Below are positions 6,188 to 12,368 of a stretch of DNA of 16,093 nt, piece by piece. The stretch is from positions 1 to 16,093 of the forward strand of contig LBRC01000012.1 in the NCBI GenBank assembly GCA_000991205.1, in the 5' to 3' direction. The position numbers and the translations under genes are program-made. The stretch comes from Parcubacteria group bacterium GW2011_GWA2_36_10 (GTDB lineage Bacteria; Patescibacteriota; Patescibacteriia; UBA1558; GWA2-36-10). Within the stretch, counting starts at the first letter, position 1. Each line of letters starts with the position of its first letter. Below the pieces are notes generated by a model, which did no database searches, had not been told where the DNA came from, and was given only the letters and a program-made list of their open reading frames with translations.

Positions 6188-8581
6188 TTAAGTATTAATT
6201 TTTTCTTTACGAAATTTAAAAAATAAATAAGTCGATAACAAGATCATAACTAAAACTCCCAAGCTTAAAATATACCAGCGATAAGTTTGCCAAAAATTGA
6301 TACTAGGAACCACTGTTATATCATTAACCAGATTATTAATGATTGGTTCAACTATTTTATCTTGATCAATATTTAAAGCCAAGGGTGCTGATTGTTTGAC
6401 AATTTTTCCCTGACTATCGTTGATAGCTAAATAAACTTGATGATCACCCTCAACTAAAGCCTGCTCTAGCTGATAAGACCAATCACCTTGGGCATTACTT
6501 TTGGTGCTAACTAATAATGGCACTTGGCTATAAAAATATAAGTTTAACCACGTATTAGCTGGAGCAATGCCAGTCAAAATCAAACTATTATCAGCTTTAG
6601 AAAATTCATCGATTGTCAGTTCAGCTGTTATACTAGCATTTAGCTTTGGTTGAGCTAAGGCTAGTTTTTGACTTAAAACTTTAGCCAAATCATTGCTTTC
6701 TTTGTCCAATGCCCCTACTCCTAATGGATTATAATTATTGGCTACTTCTTGACCATCTAAATAACTATCATTATCAGAGTCCGGATTATTTAAATCTGTA
6801 CCATAATAAAACTCTAAATCATCACTCAAAGCATCGGCGTCTGTATCAAATACTAATACTACATTGCTTAAAAAATCTAAAGCCCCATTGACCTGTAGAG
6901 CAGTGTAGCTTTCAGCTGAAGCTAAAAATACTTCTTTAGTTGTAGCATCTATCAGTGGCAAAAAATTATTTAGATTATTATTCGCCAAACTAGACTGTAA
7001 ATTTTGCACTGAAATATTCTTTTGTAAATAACTTTTTAAAACATCGTCCGTTTTTATTCTAGTCTGTTCTTTGACGCTTAGACGATTAAGATAATCAGTT
7101 TGTAATAACCCTTGGCACTGACTTTGATCAGCTAAAAAACATTGAATTTTAGGTAAGTATTTCTCTTTAGTATAGTTTTGGCAATCTTGTAAATTAAAAA
7201 TATTAGCTTGCTCACATTCTTTTTCGATATAAACGCGACTTAAATAATCTTCGCATGCTTTAGCTTCGCTGATATTTTCTGCTAAACACAAATCGTCTAG
7301 ATACGGAGTTAAAGTTATTTCCACAGTTGAAGTAGCAAATTCCTCATCAGTCGAAGTAGCATTAGTTGAGCTACTATTTTCATCACCCGGTAAGGCTGGC
7401 AATAAAGGATTCGAACTAGTCGCATTCTCAAAAGTCTCACCTAAATCAATATTTAAATTAAATACTTGTTCATAGGGCACACCATTTACATCAACACCAA
7501 TGCTGGACAAAATATATTCTCCCGTCACAAAACTAGCGTCTAAATCAACTAGCTTACTCCAAGTAAATCCATCTGTTCTCTCGATTGTATATTCACCGCC
7601 AATCGAAGGATCATCTTCTTTAAATAATAAAAATCCTAAAGATTGAGCAGCAAAATTTGTACTAAAATTAACTAAAAATTCTTTAGTTGAAATCTTACTA
7701 TTATTTTCTGGACTAACTAAATTTATCTGATAATTATTCGGATCAGTGGTCACCTCTTCTTCAGCAATATTATTGATTTTAAAAACTAATGGTTCAGAAA
7801 TATAGTTCTGATTATTATTGAGCCAAACGACTAAATAATAATCTCCGTTAGCATACAAACTAGAGTCAGCCAAAACACCGTTGTAAATCGCACTACTATT
7901 ATTTTCTTTACTGAAGCTTAAAGTAGTGGCTAATTCTCCATCTAAAGTAAAGATTGCTCCCCCAACTATTTGGTTGTCAGCTATGACTTGATTTAATTGC
8001 ACAGCAAAACCAATATTTTGACCACTGACTTCGGCGCTGGCTGGTGGTAATAAAAATTCTTCAACTACTACGGCTGTGCTAGTGGCATTGTTATCCTCTG
8101 GCGTAGAGGTGCTATTGTCGTCTCCTGTATCAGCGACAGCTAAAACCACTAGACTAGCTAAATATAAACTTTGTAAAGCTGACTGTTCTTGAGTAATAAT
8201 CTTGCCTTGCTCATCAAAATTTTGAGCTAGTACACTTAAAGCATACTTGCCCCCTGGATAGTCAGCGCTATCCCAAAAACTATCCGCCTGATATAAGCCC
8301 TCTTCGTTTCTAAAAGTTTGAAAATATAAACTAATATTTTGTTCTGTATTTTCTAGCAAAAAATTGACTACTTGCCAATCTGTATTTTTATCCAAGCCTG
8401 CTAGCCAGACTGCTTTGTCACCCGGTGTAAAATCTGTTTGACTCAAGAAAAAATTAACTGGCAAAACTTGATTTTTACTAGGAGTCGCTGCTTTAAGACT
8501 GACGAAAATAGTCGCTTGACTAAGAATCAATAAAACTAAAAAAACTTTGCCTAAAGAATAGTTAAAATTAGCAATTTTCAT
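6188..8581 (-). CDS. membrane-anchored surface protein with Ig-like and TSP3 calcium-binding regions
   Basis: The 797-residue protein has an N-terminal signal peptide (about residues 1-31, hydrophobic core VFLVLLILSQATIFVSL), several Ig-like beta-sandwich stretches separated by Thr/Ser/Asn-rich linkers (such as DNSTSTPEDNNATST), and a Cys-rich helical segment (about 425-500). A TSP3/EF-like Asp-rich region follows (about 578-625: DTDADALSDDLEF and DSDNDSYLDGQEV), then a further Ig-like domain (about 645-745). It ends with a transmembrane helix (about 768-790) and a short basic tail (KFRKEKINT). This layout is a surface protein anchored by its C-terminus and probably stabilised by calcium. It is the first gene of an operon with 2921-6178. 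An extended -10 promoter lies at 8609-8617. No LPxTG motif is present. Confidence 0.85.
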   Translation of the reverse strand: MKIANFNYSLGKVFLVLLILSQATIFVSLKAATPSKNQVLPVNFFLSQTDFTPGDKAVWLAGLDKNTDWQVVNFLLENTEQNISLYFQTFRNEEGLYQADSFWDSADYPGGKYALSVLAQNFDEQGKIITQEQSALQSLYLASLVVLAVADTGDDNSTSTPEDNNATSTAVVVEEFLLPPASAEVSGQNIGFAVQLNQVIADNQIVGGAIFTLDGELATTLSFSKENNSSAIYNGVLADSSLYANGDYYLVVWLNNNQNYISEPLVFKINNIAEEEVTTDPNNYQINLVSPENNSKISTKEFLVNFSTNFAAQSLGFLLFKEDDPSIGGEYTIERTDGFTWSKLVDLDASFVTGEYILSSIGVDVNGVPYEQVFNLNIDLGETFENATSSNPLLPALPGDENSSSTNATSTDEEFATSTVEITLTPYLDDLCLAENISEAKACEDYLSRVYIEKECEQANIFNLQDCQNYTKEKYLPKIQCFLADQSQCQGLLQTDYLNRLSVKEQTRIKTDDVLKSYLQKNISVQNLQSSLANNNLNNFLPLIDATTKEVFLASAESYTALQVNGALDFLSNVVLVFDTDADALSDDLEFYYGTDLNNPDSDNDSYLDGQEVANNYNPLGVGALDKESNDLAKVLSQKLALAQPKLNASITAELTIDEFSKADNSLILTGIAPANTWLNLYFYSQVPLLVSTKSNAQGDWSYQLEQALVEGDHQVYLAINDSQGKIVKQSAPLALNIDQDKIVEPIINNLVNDITVVPSINFWQTYRWYILSLGVLVMILLSTYLFFKFRKEKINT

Positions 8582-8608
8582 GGAGTAAAAATAAATTATT
8601 TCTCCTAA

Positions 8609-8617
8609 ATTATAACA
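8609..8617 (-). promoter_or_regulatory. extended -10 promoter of the surface-protein operon
   Basis: The minus strand reads TGTTATAAT, a perfect -10 with the TG extension. The -35 is weak, as is usual for this promoter class. Transcription would start near 8602, giving a leader of about 20 nt. An AGGAGA lies at its 5' end, too far from the ATG to be a normal Shine-Dalgarno. Confidence 0.6.
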
Positions 8618-8679
8618 CAGATGCTATAAAATAAAAAATGCCGCTTTTAGCAGCAAACATTCTTCTCTTATTTACACAG

Positions 8680-8705
8680 AACACTCCCCCGTCAGGGGGA
8701 GTGTT
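8680..8705. terminator. terminator hairpin after the pilin-like gene
   Basis: AACACTCCCCC (8680-8690) pairs with GGGGGAGTGTT (8695-8705) around a GTCA loop, 13 nt past the pilin-like stop. T-runs are short on both strands. The rest of 8582-8718 holds only the operon promoter. Confidence 0.7.
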
Positions 8706-8718
8706 TTAAAATTTATTT

Positions 8719-9522
8719 TTAATAACAAGGGCAAATTGGCCTACCATAAGCTGAAGTTGAGCCATTACAAACATCAGCTTGGCTATCTTCATAACAAGCA
8801 CCGGTCAAGGTGTAGATGCCTGGAGAATATGCCAATCCAGCGCCAGTGGTATTACTGCAAGCTCCACAAGCCGAAACACCAAATTGACGATTTAATTCAC
8901 AGCTATTCACTGTTGGCGTCACACCACCATCGCAAGTCAAGCTAAAGCCCGCACTACAAACGTAAGTACAATTCACAGCTGCAGCTGCAGCAGCGATATA
9001 CCAACAAGAACCATTATAAGCGATGCCAGCTGTACCGCAGTCTAAAACCGTGGCTTTAATTTTCGGCTGATTAGTGACCGCTGCTTGGTCGTAGCTACAG
9101 GCACCAATAGTGATTTGCCCAGTACTGGGATCGCCTTCGATGTAATAGCCAGAATCAGCGGCATTAGTTTTACTTGGATCAATCGGTAAAGTGGGTAAAT
9201 AAGAGTCTAAAAAATCAGTGCTTGTGTCAATCTCCAAGCAGGCGTCAGCATCATCTCCACAAGTCAAACGTGTCATATTACTACACAAAACTCTTTTACG
9301 GTTACTAATATCGCCGACTAAGGGTAACTGCCCCTGATGATTTAGACTATAGTCTTTAAAAGCCTTAGCTAAGGCCACCACGTCCTGCCGTCGACGCGTA
9401 TCTCTGGCTTCCTGTATTCTACTGGCTGGATCTATTGCTACCAAAATAATAGTACTCAAGATAGCAAACACTGCTAGGCTAATGATTAAGTTAACAATGG
9501 TGAAACCTAATGTATTCCTCAT
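8719..9522 (-). CDS. type IV pilin-like (prepilin) protein, Cys-rich
   Basis: The N-terminus MRNTLGFTIVN followed by about 20 hydrophobic residues (LIISLAVFAILSTIILVAI) is a class III/type IV prepilin signal, cleaved after Gly by a prepilin peptidase and assembled through the helix. The basic RDTRRRQDVVALAKAFKDY stretch right after the helix is typical of pseudopilins and CPR pilins. I chose the ATG at 9522 (267 residues): the -10 at 9541-9546 lies between it and the in-frame ATG at 9561, and AGGG sits about 10 nt upstream. The C-terminal half is Cys-rich (such as CSAC and CPCY clusters), implying disulphides. The usual Glu5 of the mature pilin is Asn here. No other pilus genes are in the window. 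Confidence 0.82.
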   Translation of the reverse strand: MRNTLGFTIVNLIISLAVFAILSTIILVAIDPASRIQEARDTRRRQDVVALAKAFKDYSLNHQGQLPLVGDISNRKRVLCSNMTRLTCGDDADACLEIDTSTDFLDSYLPTLPIDPSKTNAADSGYYIEGDPSTGQITIGACSYDQAAVTNQPKIKATVLDCGTAGIAYNGSCWYIAAAAAAVNCTYVCSAGFSLTCDGGVTPTVNSCELNRQFGVSACGACSNTTGAGLAYSPGIYTLTGACYEDSQADVCNGSTSAYGRPICPCY

Positions 9523-9540
9523 TTTTATTTTCACCCTTAT

Positions 9541-9546
9541 ATTATA
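9541..9546 (-). promoter_or_regulatory. -10 box of the pilin-like gene
   Basis: A perfect TATAAT on the minus strand, preceded by TTG, would start transcription near 9534, about 12 nt before the ATG at 9522. No good -35 is visible. This position decides the start-codon choice. Confidence 0.5.
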
Positions 9547-9573
9547 CAATACATTCATCATTCAAGGAATATT

Positions 9574-9603
9574 ACCACCCAGAGGGTGGTCGCCCTTTGG
9601 GCG
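9574..9603. repeat. two adjacent short hairpins upstream of the pilin-like gene
   Basis: ACCACCC/GGGTGGT (9574-9580 with 9584-9590) is followed directly by CGCCC/GGGCG (9591-9595 with 9599-9603). With the terminator at 9616 they form a hairpin-dense boundary between two leftward transcription units. Confidence 0.6.
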
Positions 9604-9615
9604 ATAGCACAAAAT

Positions 9616-9658
9616 AAAAAACCCCTTAAACAAACAGTTGTCTGCTAAGGGATTTTTT
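9616..9658 (-). terminator. terminator of the small-membrane-protein operon
   Basis: On the minus strand the arms AAAAAATCCCTTA and TAAGGGGTTTTTT pair with one mismatch (9646-9658 with 9616-9628) and end in T6 followed by ATTTT. It faces the end of the small-gene unit and ends about 95 nt after its last stop. The rest of 9659-9753 is AT-rich with no other feature seen. Confidence 0.75.
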
Positions 9659-9753
9659 AAAAAAGAAAAGATTTTTCTATATTCAATTGTAGAGAAATAT
9701 CACGCGCTTTTAAATTTTCAAAGTACAGTCCCGGATTATATATTTAATAATTG

Positions 9754-9840
9754 TTATACAAATAATGTATAGTTAGCCCAATTAACCAATAAAAGGATTA
9801 AAGTGGGAATAAAGTACAAATTATTATTATTTAATTTCAT
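9754..9840 (-). CDS. 28-residue hydrophobic peptide (candidate)
   Basis: ATG at 9840-9838 opens a 28-codon frame that stops at 9754. The peptide is MKLNNNN followed by a hydrophobic helix with a central NWANY. It is the last of four small reading frames on this strand before the terminator, and each contains one hydrophobic segment. It does not share the SF...W motif of the other three and has no Shine-Dalgarno, so it may be chance. Confidence 0.3.
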   Translation of the reverse strand: MKLNNNNLYFIPTLILLLVNWANYTLFV

Positions 9841-9866
9841 ATATTTATTTTATTTTTTTAAGTCAT

Positions 9867-10046
9867 TCACGTCGCCGTAAAGACCATGGTCTCTAGCAAG
9901 AAAAGTGCGAGCAATAGCCAGCTCTCATGCGTTTCAAATTGGGGGTGATCCCGTCTTTTCACTAAGTGAAAAGATTTTACACATTGGCAAGTTTCTGTGC
10001 CACATTTGGGGCAAACATTTAAAATGCCATTTTCTGCATTTTCCAT
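9867..10046 (-). CDS. 59-residue zinc-ribbon plus membrane-helix small protein
   Basis: The frame ATG 10046 to TGA 9867 encodes 59 residues. An N-terminal CPKCGTETCQC knuckle (Cys12, Cys15, Cys20, Cys22) looks like a small zinc ribbon. It is followed by a basic stretch, SFHLVKRR (25-32), and a C-terminal hydrophobic helix, SWLLLALFLLETMVF. The SFH-x13-ESW-helix pattern matches the two paralogues upstream (SFK-x12/13-DYW-helix), which supports coding. The likely topology is a cytoplasmic metal site tethered by a C-terminal helix. No Shine-Dalgarno is at normal spacing; a TCCCCTT/AAGGGGA hairpin lies 17-31 nt upstream. The function is unknown. Confidence 0.65.
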   Translation of the reverse strand: MENAENGILNVCPKCGTETCQCVKSFHLVKRRDHPQFETHESWLLLALFLLETMVFTAT

Positions 10047-10062
10047 ATTTTTATTTGTTTAC

Positions 10063-10077
10063 TCCCCTTAAAGGGGA
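10063..10077. repeat. short hairpin upstream of the 59-aa gene
   Basis: TCCCCTT (10063-10069) and AAGGGGA (10071-10077) form a near-continuous palindrome between two small genes. It could process or stabilise the small-gene transcript. Confidence 0.5.
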
Positions 10078-10101
10078 TTAATTAATTAGCTAATTTATAC
10101 C

Positions 10102-10227
10102 CTACATCATGGTTAGGACAAGGAAAGACAAGGCCGAACACAAAACGACGATTGCCCAATAGTCACCACTCATCAATCTTGATTCTCCTTTAGAAGAACA
10201 CATTTTGAAAGAAGCTACTTTTGACAT
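10102..10227 (-). CDS. 41-residue single-helix membrane protein, paralogue
   Basis: ATG at 10227 to TAG at 10102 encodes 41 residues: a short polar N-terminus with SFK (6-8), then SGDYW (20-24) leading into a hydrophobic helix AIVVLCSALSFLVLTMM. Aligned with the 66-residue neighbour it shares SFK, DYW, SA and SFL at nearly the same spacing, so the two are clearly related. An internal ATG (codon 19) preceded by AAGGAG at about 11 nt could make a 23-residue form containing only the helix. The function is unknown. Confidence 0.65.
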   Translation of the reverse strand: MSKVASFKMCSSKGESRLMSGDYWAIVVLCSALSFLVLTMM

Positions 10228-10261
10228 AATTGTTTTTTTAATAATTAATACTTAAATTTTA

Positions 10262-10276
10262 CCCCGCCCCGCGGGG
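10262..10276. repeat. CCCCGC/GCGGGG hairpin between small genes
   Basis: CCCCGC (10262-10267), loop CCC, GCGGGG (10271-10276). It has the same arms as the hairpins at 942, 1540 and 13062. It lies between the stop of the 66-residue gene and the start of the 41-residue gene. Confidence 0.65.
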
Positions 10277-10292
10277 AAAGTTCGTGGATAAA

Positions 10293-10493
10293 TTAAATAT
10301 TTTTGCTCATCACCCAAAAAAGCAAAAAACTACCAGCCGAGACAAAGGTCAAAATCAACCAATAATCACTGTTTAATAAAAAACCTCGTTGTGCCTTAAG
10401 CAATTTAAAAGAAGAACTCTGGCTCTTGCCTACTGGCAAAGACCAAGGATCAATACTAGCACTTAAACGAAAGGATTGGATTTTATTTTCCAT
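10293..10493 (-). CDS. 66-residue single-helix membrane protein, first of small operon
   Basis: The protein has a polar N-terminal half with SSSFK (26-30), then NSDYW (41-45) and a C-terminal hydrophobic helix (about 46-61) ending in a short basic tail SKNI. It is a paralogue of the 41- and 59-residue proteins downstream through the SF[KH]-x12-13-[DE]xW-helix pattern. RGFLLNS before the helix superficially resembles a prepilin cleavage site, but no acidic residue lies at position 5. It is first behind a near-consensus promoter (10579-10607) with a leader of about 80 nt, and has no Shine-Dalgarno. The function is unknown. Confidence 0.7.
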   Translation of the reverse strand: MENKIQSFRLSASIDPWSLPVGKSQSSSFKLLKAQRGFLLNSDYWLILTFVSAGSFLLFWVMSKNI

Positions 10494-10505
10494 ATGTTTC
10501 TGATT

Positions 10506-10530
10506 AATAAAAATAAAGCTGGGAAAATCA
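10506..10530. repeat. 25-nt exact dispersed repeat, copy 2
   Basis: An exact copy of the 25 nt at 1557-1581. Here it lies in the leader of the small-membrane-protein operon, 13 nt upstream of its first start codon. Confidence 0.75.
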
Positions 10531-10578
10531 CGATAAAAAAAATTAATCGTTATCTTGCCAACTTTATTTTATGTCTTA

Positions 10579-10607
10579 ATTATAGCAAAAATTTTGGCAA
10601 AAGTCAA
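10579..10607 (-). promoter_or_regulatory. near-consensus promoter of the small-membrane-protein operon
   Basis: On the minus strand TTGACT (10602-10607), a 17-nt spacer and TATAAT (10579-10584) match 11 of 12 consensus positions. It diverges from the repressor promoter at 10666-10694, leaving about 58 nt between the two -35 boxes. Confidence 0.85.
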
Positions 10608-10665
10608 TGATAATTTGATTTATTTTGGCTAAGATTAGAGAAGAATATAAGAAGTAAAAGCATTT

Positions 10666-10694
10666 TTGACAAAAAAAATAGCTTTTGTTATACT
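10666..10694 (+). promoter_or_regulatory. near-consensus promoter of the repressor/antioxidant operon
   Basis: TTGACA (10666-10671), a 17-nt spacer and TATACT (10689-10694) match 11 of 12 consensus positions. Transcription would start near 10701, about 14 nt before the repressor ATG, so there is no room for a Shine-Dalgarno of usual form. Confidence 0.88.
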
Positions 10695-10709
10695 TTAGTA
10701 AACTAAAGT
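10692..10709. promoter_or_regulatory. palindromic operator over the repressor promoter
   Basis: ACTTTAGT (10692-10699) and ACTAAAGT (10702-10709) are perfect inverted repeats separated by AA. The palindrome overlaps the -10 box and the predicted start site. Only its right half would be transcribed, so it acts as DNA, not as an RNA hairpin. It lies 5 nt before a TrpR-superfamily gene, the classic place for an autoregulatory operator. E. coli trp operators are likewise ACT...AGT-ended palindromes with an AT-rich centre. Confidence 0.7.
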
Positions 10710-10714
10710 GATAT

Positions 10715-11017
10715 ATGCCCACCGAAAAAAATGAAGCTATCAAAGAATTCTTTCAAGCTATCTTAAGTTTAAAAAATAGCCAGGAGTTATCCCGCTTTTG
10801 TCATGATCTATTAAGTGCTCATGAAATCAAAGAAATAGCTTATCGCTATCAAGTAGCCAAAATGCTAAAAGCCAAAGTCCCCTATTGTAAAATAGAGGCT
10901 GAAACTGGCTTATCATCAGCAACTATAGCTAAAATTTCTCATGACTTCAAAAAAGGCGCTGGTGGCTATAAACTAGCTTTAAAAAGAATGGAAGATAAAA
11001 TAATAAATAAACTATGA
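10715..11017 (+). CDS. TrpR/YerC-family transcriptional repressor
   Basis: The 100-residue all-helical protein matches the YerC/YecD branch of the TrpR superfamily. An N-terminal helical region contains LLSAHEIKEIAYRYQVAKML (32-51). The helix-turn-helix follows (about 57-76: PYCKIEAETGLSSATIAKIS), and the family's GAGGY lies at 81-85. These proteins bind operators as dimers; the ligand of the YerC branch is not settled, and tryptophan binding should not be assumed. Cys29 and Cys58 might allow redox or metal sensing, which is inference. The gene follows its own strong promoter and a palindrome, and its stop overlaps the ferredoxin start (ATGA), making it first in an antioxidant operon. Confidence 0.88.
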   Translation: MPTEKNEAIKEFFQAILSLKNSQELSRFCHDLLSAHEIKEIAYRYQVAKMLKAKVPYCKIEAETGLSSATIAKISHDFKKGAGGYKLALKRMEDKIINKL

Positions 11018-11226
11018 AAATCGAAGTAGACCGAGAACTATGTATCAGTGTCGCTGCTTGCTTACAAGCCGCCCCAAATACCTTTGAGCTTGATGATGAA
11101 GGCATCGCCGTAGTCAAAAATCCTAGTGGTGATGACAAAGAAGCTATCTTAAAAGCCGCCCAATGCTGCCCAGTCAATGCTATCATCCTAACTGAAGATG
11201 ACGGCACGCAGCTTTGGCCAAAATAA
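11014..11226 (+). CDS. small ferredoxin, probably [3Fe-4S]
   Basis: The 70-residue protein has the short single-cluster ferredoxin fold: Cys10-x5-Cys16 near the N-terminus, LQAAPNTFELDDEGIAVV, and Cys52-Pro near the end (CCPVNAI). The second ligand of a [4Fe-4S] site would be at position 13, which is Val. With only Cys10, Cys16 and Cys52 as ligands it resembles Actinobacterial P450-partner ferredoxins with [3Fe-4S] clusters. Cys51, next to Cys52, is an extra cysteine. It is translationally coupled to the repressor and lies 25 nt before a peroxiredoxin. It could supply electrons to a partner or act as a redox-sensitive component; neither is proven. Confidence 0.88.
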   Translation: MKIEVDRELCISVAACLQAAPNTFELDDEGIAVVKNPSGDDKEAILKAAQCCPVNAIILTEDDGTQLWPK

Positions 11227-11251
11227 TAATTAAATATTAGCCCTTTTATAT

Positions 11252-11713
11252 ATGCAAAATTATAAAGACATCGCGCCAATCAAAGTTGGTGATCAAGCGC
11301 CAGAATTTACTTTGAAAAATCAAGCGGGAGAAAAAATAGCTCTCAACGATTTTTTAAATAAACAAAATATTTTATTGATTTTTTATCCTGGCGATTCTAC
11401 GCCAGGCTGCACGACACAACTTTGTGCTATTCGTGATGATTTTAGTAAATTTCAAAATCAAAATATAACTGTCTTTGGAATTAATCCGGCCGATGAAGGT
11501 TCACACCAAAAATTTATCGACAAAAATCAATTTGCTTTTGATTTATTGATAGACGATGATAAAGAAGTCTCAAAAAAATACCAAGCCACTAAACTATTTT
11601 TTGGTAAGCCCATCATCAATCGCACAGTTGTCTTGATAAACAAAGCAGGAAAAATAATTTTTCTAAAAAAAGGCACGCCAAGTGATGCAGAAATCTTGGC
11701 AACTTTAAAATAA
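11252..11713 (+). CDS. bcp: peroxiredoxin, PrxQ/BCP type
   Basis: PrxQ/BCP peroxiredoxins reduce hydrogen and organic peroxides in the cytoplasm with thioredoxin-like donors. The 153-residue protein has the thioredoxin fold start (VGDQAPEFTLKNQAGE) and the signature YPGDSTPGCTTQLC. Cys53 is the peroxidatic residue and Cys58 the resolving residue five positions later, as in E. coli BCP (45/50). Thr50 and an Arg (in NRTVVL) complete the active-site pattern. It is the third gene of the operon. No Shine-Dalgarno is seen in the A/T-rich spacer. Confidence 0.93.
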   Translation: MQNYKDIAPIKVGDQAPEFTLKNQAGEKIALNDFLNKQNILLIFYPGDSTPGCTTQLCAIRDDFSKFQNQNITVFGINPADEGSHQKFIDKNQFAFDLLIDDDKEVSKKYQATKLFFGKPIINRTVVLINKAGKIIFLKKGTPSDAEILATLK

Positions 11714-11736
11714 TTTTATTATTAAACAAAAAATAT

Positions 11737-12351
11737 ATGGAAAAATATAAAATAGCAGACTTGCCTTATACTTATGACGCTTTAGAACCTTATATCGATA
11801 AGGCCACTATGGAAATACACCATGATAAACATCATGCTACTTATTGTACTAAGCTCAATGAGGCAGTCGATAAGCATCCGGAACTTTTTGCTCAAACAGC
11901 TGAAGAATTACTAAAAAATTTAGAGCAAATACCAGAAGACATCAAAATAGCTGTCAAAAATCACGGCGGTGGACATTTACACCACAGTTTATTTTGGCAA
12001 ATGTTAAGACCGGCTCAAGAAAATAATAAAGCTACCGGAGAATTATTAACGCAAATAGAAACTACTTTCGGCTCTTGGGAAAATTTTCAAACTGAATTTA
12101 ATAATGCGGCCACTACTGTTTTTGGTTCTGGTTGGGCTTGGCTAGTATTAGAGGCTGGCGCATTAAAAATCACCAAAACTAGCAATCAAGATAGTCCCCT
12201 GACTTTAAAACAAATCCCTTTACTTGGTATAGACGTTTGGGAGCATGCTTATTACCTAAAATACCAAAATCGCCGTCCAGAATACATCACTAATTTCTGG
12301 CCAATTATCAACTGGGATTATGTTAGTGAGCTTTACTTAAAAAATAAATAA
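11737..12351 (+). CDS. sodA: superoxide dismutase, Mn-type of Fe/Mn family
   Basis: Converts superoxide to oxygen and hydrogen peroxide. The 204-residue protein is full length. Metal ligands are His28 (IHHDKHH), His83 (HHSLFW), Asp166 and His170 (DVWEHAYYL). Two discriminating features point to manganese: GGGH at 77-80, where Fe enzymes carry a Gln, and Gln151 in SNQDSPL, which holds the second-sphere Gln of Mn enzymes. No signal peptide is present, so it is cytoplasmic. It lies 23 nt after bcp and 17 nt before the AhpC gene, so the peroxide it makes can be removed by both neighbours. Cambialistic metal use cannot be excluded. Confidence 0.95.
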   Translation: MEKYKIADLPYTYDALEPYIDKATMEIHHDKHHATYCTKLNEAVDKHPELFAQTAEELLKNLEQIPEDIKIAVKNHGGGHLHHSLFWQMLRPAQENNKATGELLTQIETTFGSWENFQTEFNNAATTVFGSGWAWLVLEAGALKITKTSNQDSPLTLKQIPLLGIDVWEHAYYLKYQNRRPEYITNFWPIINWDYVSELYLKNK

Positions 12352-12368
12352 TTATTAAATAAAAAATT

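Noticed and set aside
9523..9561. Earlier ATG at 9561 as start of the pilin-like protein
   Set aside because: It lies upstream of the likely -10 box and would put 19 residues before the prepilin cleavage site; the ATG at 9522 gives a normal short leader.
10947..11279. Leftward 110-codon frame opposite the ferredoxin gene
   Set aside because: It is antisense to two well-recognised genes (repressor and ferredoxin) and is Ser-rich as expected for a shadow.
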